Source of the DNA: PALG01 sp964495885
GTDB lineage: Bacteria > Bacteroidota > Bacteroidia > Flavobacteriales > Flavobacteriaceae
Length of the DNA stretch: 64,000 nt
Direction of reading: 5' to 3'
Assembly (NCBI GenBank): GCA_964495885.1
Contig: CAZBWO010000006.1
Location: 1-64,000, forward strand
Numbering within the stretch: position 1 is the stretch's first letter; every line of letters starts with the position of its first letter. The translations under genes and the position numbers were made by a program. Shown in pieces: positions 25,862 through 34,436 of the stretch. The notes beneath the pieces were generated by a model. The model did not search any database. It saw only the letters and a program-made list of their open reading frames with translations, and was not told the DNA's origin.

Positions 25862-26723
25862 TTTGAGCTGCTGCAACAATGGCAAGCTTCTTTTTATTTG
25901 GACTTATCGCCAAACGGGTAATCTCCTTGATTCCGAAGGTTGAAAAATCATGTACAGATTGCCAATCCCCATCGCCAAATAAATCATAGAGGAAGAGCTG
26001 AGAACCACTACCAATGAGTATTTGAGAGTCATTCATCCAGATATAATCTTGGATTCCTATGGGCAACTCACACACAAAATAACTTTCCAAACTAGCCATA
26101 TCCAATTGGTAAAGGTCTAGTTTTCCATATTCATTAACGGCGGTATATGAAATTGCCTTACTATTAGGGACTTTTTGTATGCAACGGCCACTTTGTTTTA
26201 GTAAGGTATACTTTTTGTCTTCTTTTGGAAAAAAGACTACTAGGTCTAATTCCCCTTCCGAAAGGATAGAAGCAACCAAGGTGTCTTTTGTATGAAAAGC
26301 GTAATAAGCAATTTCTTCTTTTGGGATAAAGGGAGTAAATTCTCCTTTTTTCTGGTATCGATATAAAGCCTGTGTTCCATCAAGGTCCAATCGTACGGCA
26401 CTCACCTCATTACTGTTAGGTATGGGTTGTGGTGAATATTCGCTTCCGGGTGTTTCGGTATTGAAAATAATGGTCGATCTATTTTTTATGGCATAGGAAG
26501 CAATATCTGTTTGTCCGTTGTTGTTTCTGGCATATAATAGGGTGCTGTCATTTGTAAAATAGGGCTGGTTGTTATATCCCGTATTGTTAGAAATATTTTC
26601 GGGTGACCCAAATGACCATTCGTTATCTTCTTGCTCAATATTCAGTAGATAAAGCTCTGTACTGGACTGGCCCCAAAGTAAAGGACCAATCCAGACAAAA
26701 CTCATAAGTAGGAATGTTTTCAA
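25854..26723 (-). CDS. TolB-like beta-propeller protein
   Basis: A 289-residue exported protein (signal peptide 1-18, then QSSTELYLL). Repeats of the TolB/PD40 kind are visible: NQPYFTNDSTLLYARNN, DLDGTQALYRYQ, and AISPNKKKLAIVAA near the end, giving about five blades. No enzymatic residues. TolB-like propellers bind partner proteins. It sits between a barrel-like protein (4 bp gap) and the M23 lipoprotein (8-bp overlap), which points to a joint envelope function. Confidence 0.75.
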   Translation of the reverse strand: MKTFLLMSFVWIGPLLWGQSSTELYLLNIEQEDNEWSFGSPENISNNTGYNNQPYFTNDSTLLYARNNNGQTDIASYAIKNRSTIIFNTETPGSEYSPQPIPNSNEVSAVRLDLDGTQALYRYQKKGEFTPFIPKEEIAYYAFHTKDTLVASILSEGELDLVVFFPKEDKKYTLLKQSGRCIQKVPNSKAISYTAVNEYGKLDLYQLDMASLESYFVCELPIGIQDYIWMNDSQILIGSGSQLFLYDLFGDGDWQSVHDFSTFGIKEITRLAISPNKKKLAIVAAAQNE

Positions 26724-26727
26724 ATTG

Positions 26728-27366
26728 CTATTCGTAATATTTATGGGAACCTATACCAATGGTTAATCCAACACCAATGACGCTACTTTTTGAAATGGTT
26801 CCAAAGAGTTTAACGCCAATGCTATTACCTACGGCTGTATCTTCTCCAACCGGAAATAATTCCAATACACGATACGGACTTTTTTTCTTTTTGAACCATT
26901 TGATGTTCACTTCCAATGGGACTCCAATATAGTTGTCATTTTCAGAAACCCTTGTTTCGGAAAATTGATTGGTAGCTGTCGCCGAAATAGTATTTACAAT
27001 TTCAATATCTAATGAATTGTATGAAACACCTGCCGAAAAAGAATAAGAGTGTCCCCTTTTTACATATCTTTTTCCATACAATAGGGCAATTTCGTGTAAA
27101 TTCCACTGGGTATCTGTCCTCACAGATGGTTGCTGCGCTAAATTTATACCGGAAGTTTCCACATCATTTACATCATGATACATATATCTTCCTGTAAACA
27201 GATTTGTATTCTTTTGAAGGTTTAAGGTTCCGCCATATGCAGTACCTCCATTATCTTCTAAAAAGGTTGCTGCTTGAACATATTCTCCAAAGAATAGTAG
27301 GCCATTATTTTCTTGGGAAAGCATAGGAATACTCCCAAAAAAAAGAATTAGAAAAATTTTCTTCAT
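26728..27366 (-). CDS. Outer-membrane-like protein of unknown function
   Basis: A 212-residue exported protein (signal peptide 1-17, MKKIFLILFFGSIPMLS). The mature region is rich in beta strands with alternating hydrophobic residues (LLFFGEYVQAATF, YSFSAGVSYNSLDIEI, YIGVPLEVNIKWF, VIGVGLTIGIGSHKYYE) and ends in an aromatic-rich strand, as small outer-membrane barrels do. I do not recognise a named family. It is the first gene of the TolB-like/M23 set and is divergent from galM with only 45 bp between the starts. Confidence 0.65.
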   Translation of the reverse strand: MKKIFLILFFGSIPMLSQENNGLLFFGEYVQAATFLEDNGGTAYGGTLNLQKNTNLFTGRYMYHDVNDVETSGINLAQQPSVRTDTQWNLHEIALLYGKRYVKRGHSYSFSAGVSYNSLDIEIVNTISATATNQFSETRVSENDNYIGVPLEVNIKWFKKKKSPYRVLELFPVGEDTAVGNSIGVKLFGTISKSSVIGVGLTIGIGSHKYYE

Positions 27367-27411
27367 AGGATTTGTACATTTACGGGGAGTATATCGAAGA
27401 TACTAAAAAAA

Positions 27412-28383
27412 TTGAACATTAAATCTATCATTTTAGAAGACCCTTCCGGAATACGGGCTACAATCACCAATTATGGTGCCACTTTGATGCGATTGCAAGT
27501 TCCTGATAGAAATGGAAAATTGGTGGATGTTGTTATAGGGCTTCCGAAAGCAGAAGATTATATGTTATCAAGCTATCATCAAAAGAAATTTTATTTGGGT
27601 GCGACCATAGGCCGATATGCAGGAAGGATTTCAAAGGGGGGCTTTACCCTTGACAATAAGTTCTATCCGCTAGTAAGTGAAAGAGAGGAGCAATTACATG
27701 GTGGTCCCAATAGCTTGGATAAACAGGTTTGGGAGGTAGTATCAATTACTGAAGGAGCAAATCCTTCGGTAGTACTGAAAACCCACAGTCCTGCTGGTCA
27801 AAATGGGTATCCTGCTACATTGGAAATCTTTGCAAAATACCAACTCTCAAATAACGCACTTCATATAGAATATACTGCAACTACAGATGCTCCCACCGTA
27901 ATCAACCTTACCAACCATGCTTATTTTAACCTTAACGGAACTGGCAGTGTAGCAAACCATATTTTACAATTACACTCTCCTAGTTATTTGGAAGTAGATA
28001 GCCATTTAATTCCAACTGGAAACTATTTTGAAACAACCGGGAGTCAATTTGACTTTAGGAATCCTTCTAAATTGGAAATGCTCGAGCAGTATCCTTTGGA
28101 CACTCCATTTTCCCTAAAAGGAGAGGGGCCGCAAGCTATTTTGCATTCAGAAGATTCTGGCATCACCATGACGGTAAGTACCAATCAACCTTGTATGGTT
28201 TTATTCACGCCTCACGATTTGGGCAATATACCTGTGCGCAATGCCCATCAATATAAACGCTTTCCCGCCATCTGTTTGGAATGTCAAAATTTTCCGGATG
28301 CTCCAAATCAGCCAAATTTCCCGAGTTCTGTTCTTTTTCCGGGTACCACCTATCGCAATACGATTAGCTACAATTTCACATAA
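27412..28383 (+). CDS. galM: Aldose 1-epimerase (galactose mutarotase)
   Basis: A 323-residue cytoplasmic enzyme. Family motifs: ITNYGATLMRLQVPD at ~18-32, GRYAGRI ~67-73, His96 in EQLHGGP, His169 in LTNHAYFNLNG (general acid) and Glu290 in LECQNFPD (general base). It interconverts alpha and beta anomers of aldoses such as galactose or glucose. No ATG exists in frame near the start; TTG at 27412 fits the family N-terminus and is the best choice. It is divergent from the barrel-like gene and convergent with the beta-oxidation cluster. Confidence 0.9.
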   Translation: MNIKSIILEDPSGIRATITNYGATLMRLQVPDRNGKLVDVVIGLPKAEDYMLSSYHQKKFYLGATIGRYAGRISKGGFTLDNKFYPLVSEREEQLHGGPNSLDKQVWEVVSITEGANPSVVLKTHSPAGQNGYPATLEIFAKYQLSNNALHIEYTATTDAPTVINLTNHAYFNLNGTGSVANHILQLHSPSYLEVDSHLIPTGNYFETTGSQFDFRNPSKLEMLEQYPLDTPFSLKGEGPQAILHSEDSGITMTVSTNQPCMVLFTPHDLGNIPVRNAHQYKRFPAICLECQNFPDAPNQPNFPSSVLFPGTTYRNTISYNFT

Positions 28384-28412
28384 AAAAACCGCCCTTCATT
28401 GAGGGCGGCTTT
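28382..28412 (-). terminator. Terminator of the beta-oxidation transcript
   Basis: CCGCCCT (28389-28395) pairs with AGGGCGG (28402-28408). The minus side ends in T7, 20 bp after the acyl-CoA dehydrogenase stop; the plus side has only a weak T-run for galM. Confidence 0.8.
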
Positions 28413-28432
28413 CCACTTCTAAACGTGTTTCC

Positions 28433-30232
28433 TTAGAAACAATATTCGTTTTCTGCAGTGACTTTTTCGGCAATCTTGTTGCGAAGCGCCACTACATTGG
28501 GCATATTTTGGTATTTGGTAAACCGCTTCAATCCCATGAGCATCATGCGTTGCTCGTCGCCTTCAGCAAAACTTACAATCCCTTCTTTAGCCTTTCTTAG
28601 GATAATATCCACTGCATTGTATAAATACAATTGAGCCATAGCTACTTGGTAATCGGCATTTTCAGCATTGCGTTTTGCATTCTTTTCTGCACGCAGCACC
28701 GCACTTTCAGCCATGTATACCTCAATAAGGATATCTGCTGCTGCCATAAGTAGCTGTTGGTGTTCTTCCAAGTCTGGGCCATACTTTTGCACCGCACTTC
28801 CCGCGACCATTAAAAAGACTTTTTTGAGCTTTTCAATCATCGCTTTTTCTTCGGAAAGAGTTTCGCTATAATCTGGTGTTTCAAAACTTGGAATGGACGT
28901 TAACTCCTTTCCAACTGCCGTAGCTGGGCCTAAAAGGTCTACGTGGCCTTTAAGCGCTTTTTTCACAAGCATTCCTACGGAAAGCATTCGGTTGATTTCA
29001 TTGGTTCCTTCATAGATCCTTGAAATTCTGGCATCCCTCCAGGCAGATTCCATTGGGGTATCTGCACTGAAGCCCATACCGCCAAAAATCTGAATTCCTT
29101 CGTCACTACAATTCTGGATATCTTCAGAAACGGCAACTTTCAGAATAGAGCATTCAATGGCATATTCCTCTACACCTTTCAATTCTGCTTCTTGATGGCT
29201 ATTCCCTTCTTCCAAGCGTATGGCGATTCGGTCTTCAATATCTTTTGCCGCCCGATAGGAAGCACTTTCCCCGGCAAAAGCAGCAGTGGCCATTTCAGCA
29301 ATTTTAGCTTTAATGGCACCAAACTTTGCAATAGGGGTCTTAAATTGGATACGCTCATTAGCATATTGAACCGAATTGGTAATCACCCTTCTTTGAGCAT
29401 CCAAACAGGCAGCTGCCAATTTAATCCTACCAATGTTTAAGGCATTCATGGCAATTTTAAAACCGTGTCCTCTTTCCGCAAGCATATTTTCAACTGGAAC
29501 TTTGGTTTCGCTGAAGAATACTTGTCTGGTAGAGGAGGAGTGAATCCCTAGTTTGTGTTCTTCTTCACCTAGGGAAATACCATTTTCAGGATCATTTTCA
29601 ACAATGAATCCAGTAATGTTTTTATCGTCTTCAATACGTGCAAACACAATGAAGAGATTGCAGAATCCCGCATTGGATATCCACATTTTTTGTCCGCTAA
29701 TTTTGTAGTGCGTTCCGTCATCACTTAACACGGCTTTGGTCTTTCCGCTGTTAGCATCACTACCGGCACCCGGTTCGGTAAGACAGTAAGCTCCAAACCA
29801 TTCACCAGTAGCTAATTTTGGAACATATTTTTTCTTTTGCTCTTCTGTTCCATAGAGTGTAATGGGCATTGTGCCAATACCCGTATGGGCTCCAAATGCC
29901 GTTGCAATGGAACCGGTAGCACCACTAATGTAATCGCAAACCAACATAGTAGTCACAAACCCCATTCCCAGTCCGTCGTAGGCTTCAGGAACGGCAATGC
30001 CCAATAGTCCTAATTCCCCAGCTTTTTTCATGATTTCTTCCGTGAGGGCATAATCTTTCTTTTCAAAGCGTTCTTTGTTAGGCCAGATTTCACGATCCAC
30101 GAAATCCTTCACAGAGTCACGCATCATTTTTTGTTCTTCGGAAAAGTCTTCCGGGGTAAAGATTGCTTCACAGGGGGTTTCCTTTACAAGGAATTGTCCG
30201 CCCCTAGTTAGATTTTTGTTTGCAGTTTCCAT
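28433..30232 (-). CDS. Acyl-CoA dehydrogenase
   Basis: A 599-residue flavoenzyme for the first step of beta-oxidation, forming trans-2-enoyl-CoA. Motifs: YCLTEPGAGSDANSGKTKA and KMWISNAGFC (FAD and substrate pocket), FGGMGFSADTPMESAWRDAR and the family signature RIYEGTNEINRM near 415-425. It is ~200 residues longer than short-chain enzymes, with an extra helical C-terminal domain as in very-long-chain forms (VLCAD-type). Last gene of a set with the thiolase (11 bp upstream) and the multienzyme gene, so it probably acts on long-chain substrates in the same pathway. Confidence 0.93.
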   Translation of the reverse strand: METANKNLTRGGQFLVKETPCEAIFTPEDFSEEQKMMRDSVKDFVDREIWPNKERFEKKDYALTEEIMKKAGELGLLGIAVPEAYDGLGMGFVTTMLVCDYISGATGSIATAFGAHTGIGTMPITLYGTEEQKKKYVPKLATGEWFGAYCLTEPGAGSDANSGKTKAVLSDDGTHYKISGQKMWISNAGFCNLFIVFARIEDDKNITGFIVENDPENGISLGEEEHKLGIHSSSTRQVFFSETKVPVENMLAERGHGFKIAMNALNIGRIKLAAACLDAQRRVITNSVQYANERIQFKTPIAKFGAIKAKIAEMATAAFAGESASYRAAKDIEDRIAIRLEEGNSHQEAELKGVEEYAIECSILKVAVSEDIQNCSDEGIQIFGGMGFSADTPMESAWRDARISRIYEGTNEINRMLSVGMLVKKALKGHVDLLGPATAVGKELTSIPSFETPDYSETLSEEKAMIEKLKKVFLMVAGSAVQKYGPDLEEHQQLLMAAADILIEVYMAESAVLRAEKNAKRNAENADYQVAMAQLYLYNAVDIILRKAKEGIVSFAEGDEQRMMLMGLKRFTKYQNMPNVVALRNKIAEKVTAENEYCF

Positions 30233-30243
30233 GATAAAATGTC

Positions 30244-31434
30244 TTAATTTAAAAATTCATAAATTCCCGCAGCTCCCTGTCCGGTTCCTACGCACATGGT
30301 CACCATGCCATATTTTCCTTTCATGTCCCTCTTTCGCATTTCGTCAAATAGTTGTACCGAAAGTTTTGCACCGGTGCATCCTAGTGGATGTCCTAGGGCA
30401 ATGGCACCACCATTCACATTTACAATTTCTGGGTTGAGGTTTAATTCCCTTATGACTGCTAGGGATTGAGAAGCAAAGGCTTCATTAAGTTCTATGAGAT
30501 CAATATCTTCTTGTTTCAGTCCAGCTTGCTTTAACGCTTTTGGAATGGCCTTAACGGGGCCAATACCCATGATGCGTGGCGGAACTCCTGCAGCGGCAAA
30601 ATTCACCAACCTTGCAATGGGTTCTAAATTGAGTTCTTTTACCATTTCCTCACTCATTACTAACACAAACGCAGCACCATCACTCATCTGTGAGGAATTC
30701 CCAGCGGTAACACTCCCGCCTTGCGCAAACACAGGTCTAAGTTTTCCAAGTACTTCCAAGGAAGTATCTGCCCTTGGTCCTTCATCTTTTGTTACGGTAT
30801 AGCTTTTGGTTTCCTTTTTTCCGTTTTCATTTACATAGGTATGATTCACTTCAATAGGAACGATTTGCGCTTGAAAACGGTCTTCAGCTTGTGCTTTTAA
30901 GGCTTTTTGATGTGAGTTGTAGGCGAACTCGTCTTGGTCTTCCCGGGATACTTTAAATTCTTGGGCAACTGCTTCGGCGGTAAGTCCCATTCCCCAATAG
31001 TAATCTTCATGGCCTTCTTTGGCTATTTTGTAATCTGGGGTAGGTTTGTACCCTCCCATTGGGATGTAGCTCATGCTTTCGGCACCACCAGCGATGATAC
31101 AATCTGCCATGCCACTTTGTATTTTTGCACTCGCCATGGCAATGGTTTCAATTCCCGAGGCACAGTACCGATTTACCGTTACTCCTGGAACCTCTTCAAT
31201 TTTAAGTCCCATAAGGGAAATCAATCGGGCCATGTTCAATCCTTGTTCTGCTTCGGGCATGGCATTTCCTACCATCACGTCATCAATTCGGCTTTTATCT
31301 AAATTGGGAAGCTCATTCATCATGTGTTGAATGGTTTCCGCAGCCAATTCATCGGGTCTTTTAAAACGGAACAATCCTCTTGGTGCTTTGCCAACTGCTG
31401 TTCTATATGCTTTAACTATATATGCTGTTTTCAT
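30244..31434 (-). CDS. fadA: Acetyl-CoA C-acyltransferase (thiolase)
   Basis: A 396-residue enzyme that cuts 3-ketoacyl-CoA to acetyl-CoA plus a shortened acyl-CoA. Cys91 in NRYCASGIE is the nucleophile; the GGAIALGHPLGCTGA motif near 345-360 supplies the catalytic His; Cys381 in MCVGTGQGA is the second thiol. Full length for the family. It lies 4 bp after the FadB-type gene and 11 bp before the dehydrogenase gene. The pair with the multienzyme gene identifies it as the beta-oxidation thiolase rather than a biosynthetic one. Confidence 0.94.
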   Translation of the reverse strand: MKTAYIVKAYRTAVGKAPRGLFRFKRPDELAAETIQHMMNELPNLDKSRIDDVMVGNAMPEAEQGLNMARLISLMGLKIEEVPGVTVNRYCASGIETIAMASAKIQSGMADCIIAGGAESMSYIPMGGYKPTPDYKIAKEGHEDYYWGMGLTAEAVAQEFKVSREDQDEFAYNSHQKALKAQAEDRFQAQIVPIEVNHTYVNENGKKETKSYTVTKDEGPRADTSLEVLGKLRPVFAQGGSVTAGNSSQMSDGAAFVLVMSEEMVKELNLEPIARLVNFAAAGVPPRIMGIGPVKAIPKALKQAGLKQEDIDLIELNEAFASQSLAVIRELNLNPEIVNVNGGAIALGHPLGCTGAKLSVQLFDEMRKRDMKGKYGMVTMCVGTGQGAAGIYEFLN

Positions 31435-31438
31435 GTTT

Positions 31439-33847
31439 TTAATTTCTTAGCGGTTTTCCTTTTTGTAACATATGCTGAAGACGTTCCAAGGTTTTGCGTT
31501 CACCACAAAGGCTAAGGAAAGCTTCACGCTCAAGGTCTAACAGGTATTGTTCTGTCACTAGGGTAGGTTCCGAAAGATCCCCACCGGCCATTACATAGGC
31601 TAGTTTGTTGGCAATTTTTTTGTCGTGCTCACTGATGTAATGTCCCGCTTCCATAGAGTCGGTTCCTACGAGGAACATTCCTAATGCTTGTTTTCCAAGT
31701 ACTTTTACATCCTTTCTTTTTGGAGGCATTGTATAGCCTTGGTCTGCCATTAAACGGGCGACCGCTTTCGCTGTGGCAATTTGCCTGTCTTTGTTTACTA
31801 CTACGATATCTTTTCCTTTTTTCAGGATATCCAAATCATAGGCTTCGTGTGCAGAAGTAGATACTTTTGCCATTCCAATGGTGAGGAAGTATTCTTGAAG
31901 TCGGTTTAGCTCCACATCATTTTTCATGAATCCATCAGAAGCCCGAAGCGCCATTTCCTTGCTTCCGCCACCTCCAGGGATGACACCTACTCCAAACTCT
32001 ACCAAACCAATATAACTTTCCGCGGCAGCGACCACCCTATCGGCGTGAAGAGTCATTTCGCAACCACCTCCAAGGGTCATACCATGTGGTGCGACTACCG
32101 TTGGAATAGAAGAATAACGCAATCGCATCACGGTGTCCTGGAAATATTTAATGGCCATATTCAACTCATCATATTCCTGTTCTACGGCCATCATGAAAAT
32201 CATTCCAATGTTGGCCCCAACAGAGAAGTTAGCTCCTTGGTTGCCAATAACAAGTCCGTCATATTTTTCTTCCGCAAGGTCAATGGCTTTATTAATTCCT
32301 GCCAATACATCACCTCCTATGCTGTTCATCTTGCTCTGGAATTCACAATTAAGGATTCCATCACCAAGGTCTTCTACCACTACACCAGAGTTTTTGAAGA
32401 CTTCCTTGCTTTTTCTAATATTATCCAGAATGATAAACGCATCTTGCCCTGGTTTTTTAACGTGGGCTTTCTTCGGAATGTCATAATAATAAGTGGCTCC
32501 ATCCTTCACAGTATAGAAACTTTCCACACCTGCATCTTTCATTTCGGTTATCCAGCTTGCTACTTCTTTATTGAGGTCTTTTACAAGCTCCAAACCTTTA
32601 TCGAGGCCAATAGCATCCCAAATTTCAAACGGGCCATGTTCCCACCCGAAGCCAGCTTTCATGGCATCATCTATTTTATACAATTCGTCTGAGATTTCTG
32701 GAATACGGTGCGTCACGTAAGCAAACATGGCACCGAAGTTCTTTCGGTAGAATTCCCCCGCTTTATCTTTTCCATTTACCAAAATAGGGAAGCGGTCAAT
32801 CACTTTATCCACGCTTTTGGTTAATTCAAGGGTAGGGAAGGAGGCTTTTTTCTGCGGACTGTATTCTAACGTATCCAGATCTAAGGAAAGGATATTGCTA
32901 CTACCATCCTCTTCTCTTACTTTTTTATAGAATCCTTGTCCGGTTTTACTTCCCAGCCAGTTGTTATCCATCATTTTTTGGATAAAATCTGGAAGTTTAA
33001 ATAGGTCGTGTGACTCATCTTTTGGACAGTTCTCATAAATTCCATTGGCAACATGAACAAGGGTATCCAATCCTACTACATCCACTGTTCTAAACGTGGC
33101 ACTTTTTGGCCTTCCAATCACGGGGCCGGTTAATTTATCGACAGCTTCTACGCTAAGCCCCATTTCTTTCACTTGGTGAAAAAGGCTTTGAATTCCGAAG
33201 ATTCCAATTCGATTTCCAATAAAGGCTGGGGTATCTTTTGCTACCACAGTGGTTTTCCCTAGGAATTGTTCTCCATACCCATCCAGAAATTCCAAAATTT
33301 CCGGTTTGGTTTTAGGTCCGGGAATGATTTCGAAAAGTTTCAGATATCGTGGCGGATTGAAGAAATGGGTTCCGCAGAAATGCTGCTGAAAATCCTCACT
33401 TCTTCCTTCACTCATAAATTGAATGGGAATCCCTGAAGTATTGGAGGTGATAAGTGTTCCTGGGGTTCTGTATTTCTCTAGGTTCTCGAAGACTTTTTTC
33501 TTGATGTCCAAACGCTCAACTACCACTTCAATGATCCAATCTACATCTTTCACTTTATGGATATCATCATCTAAGTTTCCAGTGGTGATTCTTTGTGCGA
33601 ATGATTTGTGGTAAAGTGGTGCAGGCTTGCTTTTAATAGCATTGGTAAGCGAATCATTTACGATGCGGTTCCTAACCCTAGGATTTTCTAGTGTAAGCCC
33701 CTTTGCTTTTTCGGCATCATTAAGCTCACGCGGAACAATATCCAGCAGCAATACTTCTACTCCAATATTGGCAAAATGACATGCAATGCCACTTCCCATA
33801 ATACCAGAGCCAATTACTGCAACTTTTTCAATTCTTCTTTTTGGCAT
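31439..33847 (-). CDS. 3-hydroxyacyl-CoA dehydrogenase/enoyl-CoA hydratase (FadB-type)
   Basis: An 802-residue bifunctional enzyme of the second and third beta-oxidation steps. The dehydrogenase comes first (NAD fold VAVIGSGIMGSGIACHFAN near 9-27, then the HFFNPP motif), followed by its C-terminal domains; an enoyl-CoA hydratase fold fills the last third (SVGANIGMIF, then GMTLGGGCEMTLHADRVVAA). The order is opposite to E. coli FadB and usual in Bacteroidota. The ATG at 33847 is used: it puts the NAD-binding strand at the N-terminus, whereas a 22-residue extension from 33913 reads KKRTPPTKKK and lies inside the MarR gene. Overlaps the MarR gene by 20 bp. Confidence 0.92.
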   Translation of the reverse strand: MPKRRIEKVAVIGSGIMGSGIACHFANIGVEVLLLDIVPRELNDAEKAKGLTLENPRVRNRIVNDSLTNAIKSKPAPLYHKSFAQRITTGNLDDDIHKVKDVDWIIEVVVERLDIKKKVFENLEKYRTPGTLITSNTSGIPIQFMSEGRSEDFQQHFCGTHFFNPPRYLKLFEIIPGPKTKPEILEFLDGYGEQFLGKTTVVAKDTPAFIGNRIGIFGIQSLFHQVKEMGLSVEAVDKLTGPVIGRPKSATFRTVDVVGLDTLVHVANGIYENCPKDESHDLFKLPDFIQKMMDNNWLGSKTGQGFYKKVREEDGSSNILSLDLDTLEYSPQKKASFPTLELTKSVDKVIDRFPILVNGKDKAGEFYRKNFGAMFAYVTHRIPEISDELYKIDDAMKAGFGWEHGPFEIWDAIGLDKGLELVKDLNKEVASWITEMKDAGVESFYTVKDGATYYYDIPKKAHVKKPGQDAFIILDNIRKSKEVFKNSGVVVEDLGDGILNCEFQSKMNSIGGDVLAGINKAIDLAEEKYDGLVIGNQGANFSVGANIGMIFMMAVEQEYDELNMAIKYFQDTVMRLRYSSIPTVVAPHGMTLGGGCEMTLHADRVVAAAESYIGLVEFGVGVIPGGGGSKEMALRASDGFMKNDVELNRLQEYFLTIGMAKVSTSAHEAYDLDILKKGKDIVVVNKDRQIATAKAVARLMADQGYTMPPKRKDVKVLGKQALGMFLVGTDSMEAGHYISEHDKKIANKLAYVMAGGDLSEPTLVTEQYLLDLEREAFLSLCGERKTLERLQHMLQKGKPLRN

Positions 33848-34298
33848 ATTCTTCTTCTTTGTTGGTGGTGTACGTTTCTTTGGATTGCGAAATATCCATA
33901 ATGGTGTGCGCAACTTTCTTAAACGTATTTAAATCTTTTTGTGATATATGTTTTTGCACGGCCTTATCAAACCGTAAAACAACGTCCTTGGAAAATTCTC
34001 TCATCTCTCTTCCAAAAGGAGTAAGGTGAATCAATACGCTACGTCCATCATCTGGATTTGGCTTGCGTTCTATTAATCCTTTTTCTTCCATGGTTTTTAA
34101 TATACGGGAGAGGCTTGTTGCCTCAACTCCCATTTTAGGTCCCAAGGAGGTAGAGGGAGTTCCATTTTCTGGATCTATACTTATAAGTGTAAATCCGGTA
34201 GACATGGTACTTCCTTTAGTTCTAGCTTGTTCGTTGTACATTTTAGCAACAGAAATCCATGTTGCTCGTAAGAGATAATCTATGGTTTTTTCTTTCAT
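33828..34298 (-). CDS. MarR-family transcriptional regulator
   Basis: A 156-residue DNA-binding protein. Winged helix-turn-helix at ~55-110 (SLGPKMGVEATSLSRILKTM, then RKPNPDDGRSVLIHLTPFG, the wing). Position at the head of the multienzyme-thiolase-dehydrogenase set and just after the acyl-CoA ligase gene suggests that it senses acyl-CoA or fatty acid and controls beta-oxidation. Its own upstream region carries an exact TATATTTG box and a perfect palindrome, so autoregulation is likely. The ligand is unknown. Confidence 0.9.
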   Translation of the reverse strand: MKEKTIDYLLRATWISVAKMYNEQARTKGSTMSTGFTLISIDPENGTPSTSLGPKMGVEATSLSRILKTMEEKGLIERKPNPDDGRSVLIHLTPFGREMREFSKDVVLRFDKAVQKHISQKDLNTFKKVAHTIMDISQSKETYTTNKEEEYAKKKN

Positions 34299-34315
34299 AG
34301 AATGAAGTTTGATTT

Positions 34316-34323
34316 CAAATATA
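34316..34323 (-). promoter_or_regulatory. Promoter -7 element of the marR-fad transcript
   Basis: TATATTTG on the minus strand, exact TAnnTTTG match, 18 bp before the MarR ATG. Confidence 0.65.
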
Positions 34324-34334
34324 CAAAATTTATA

Positions 34335-34348
34335 CTATGCTCGCATAG
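34335..34348. promoter_or_regulatory. Palindromic operator candidate
   Basis: CTATGC-TC-GCATAG, a perfect 6-bp inverted repeat with a 2-base centre, 11 bp upstream of the -7 box. It covers the place where the -33 contact would be, so a dimer bound here should block the promoter. The MarR-family product encoded directly downstream is the natural candidate. Confidence 0.6.
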
Positions 34349-34436
34349 AAACAAATCAAAATTTTTGTGTTAAGTTTTTATTATGCGTGAATTATTAATG
34401 GAAGGAGTTGAATTTCCTAACCTTCAGAAAAAAAGA

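Noticed and set aside
31439..33913. Start of the FadB-type gene at 33913
   Set aside because: The extra 22 residues lie within the MarR gene and are a Lys-rich shadow; the NAD fold begins right after the ATG at 33847.
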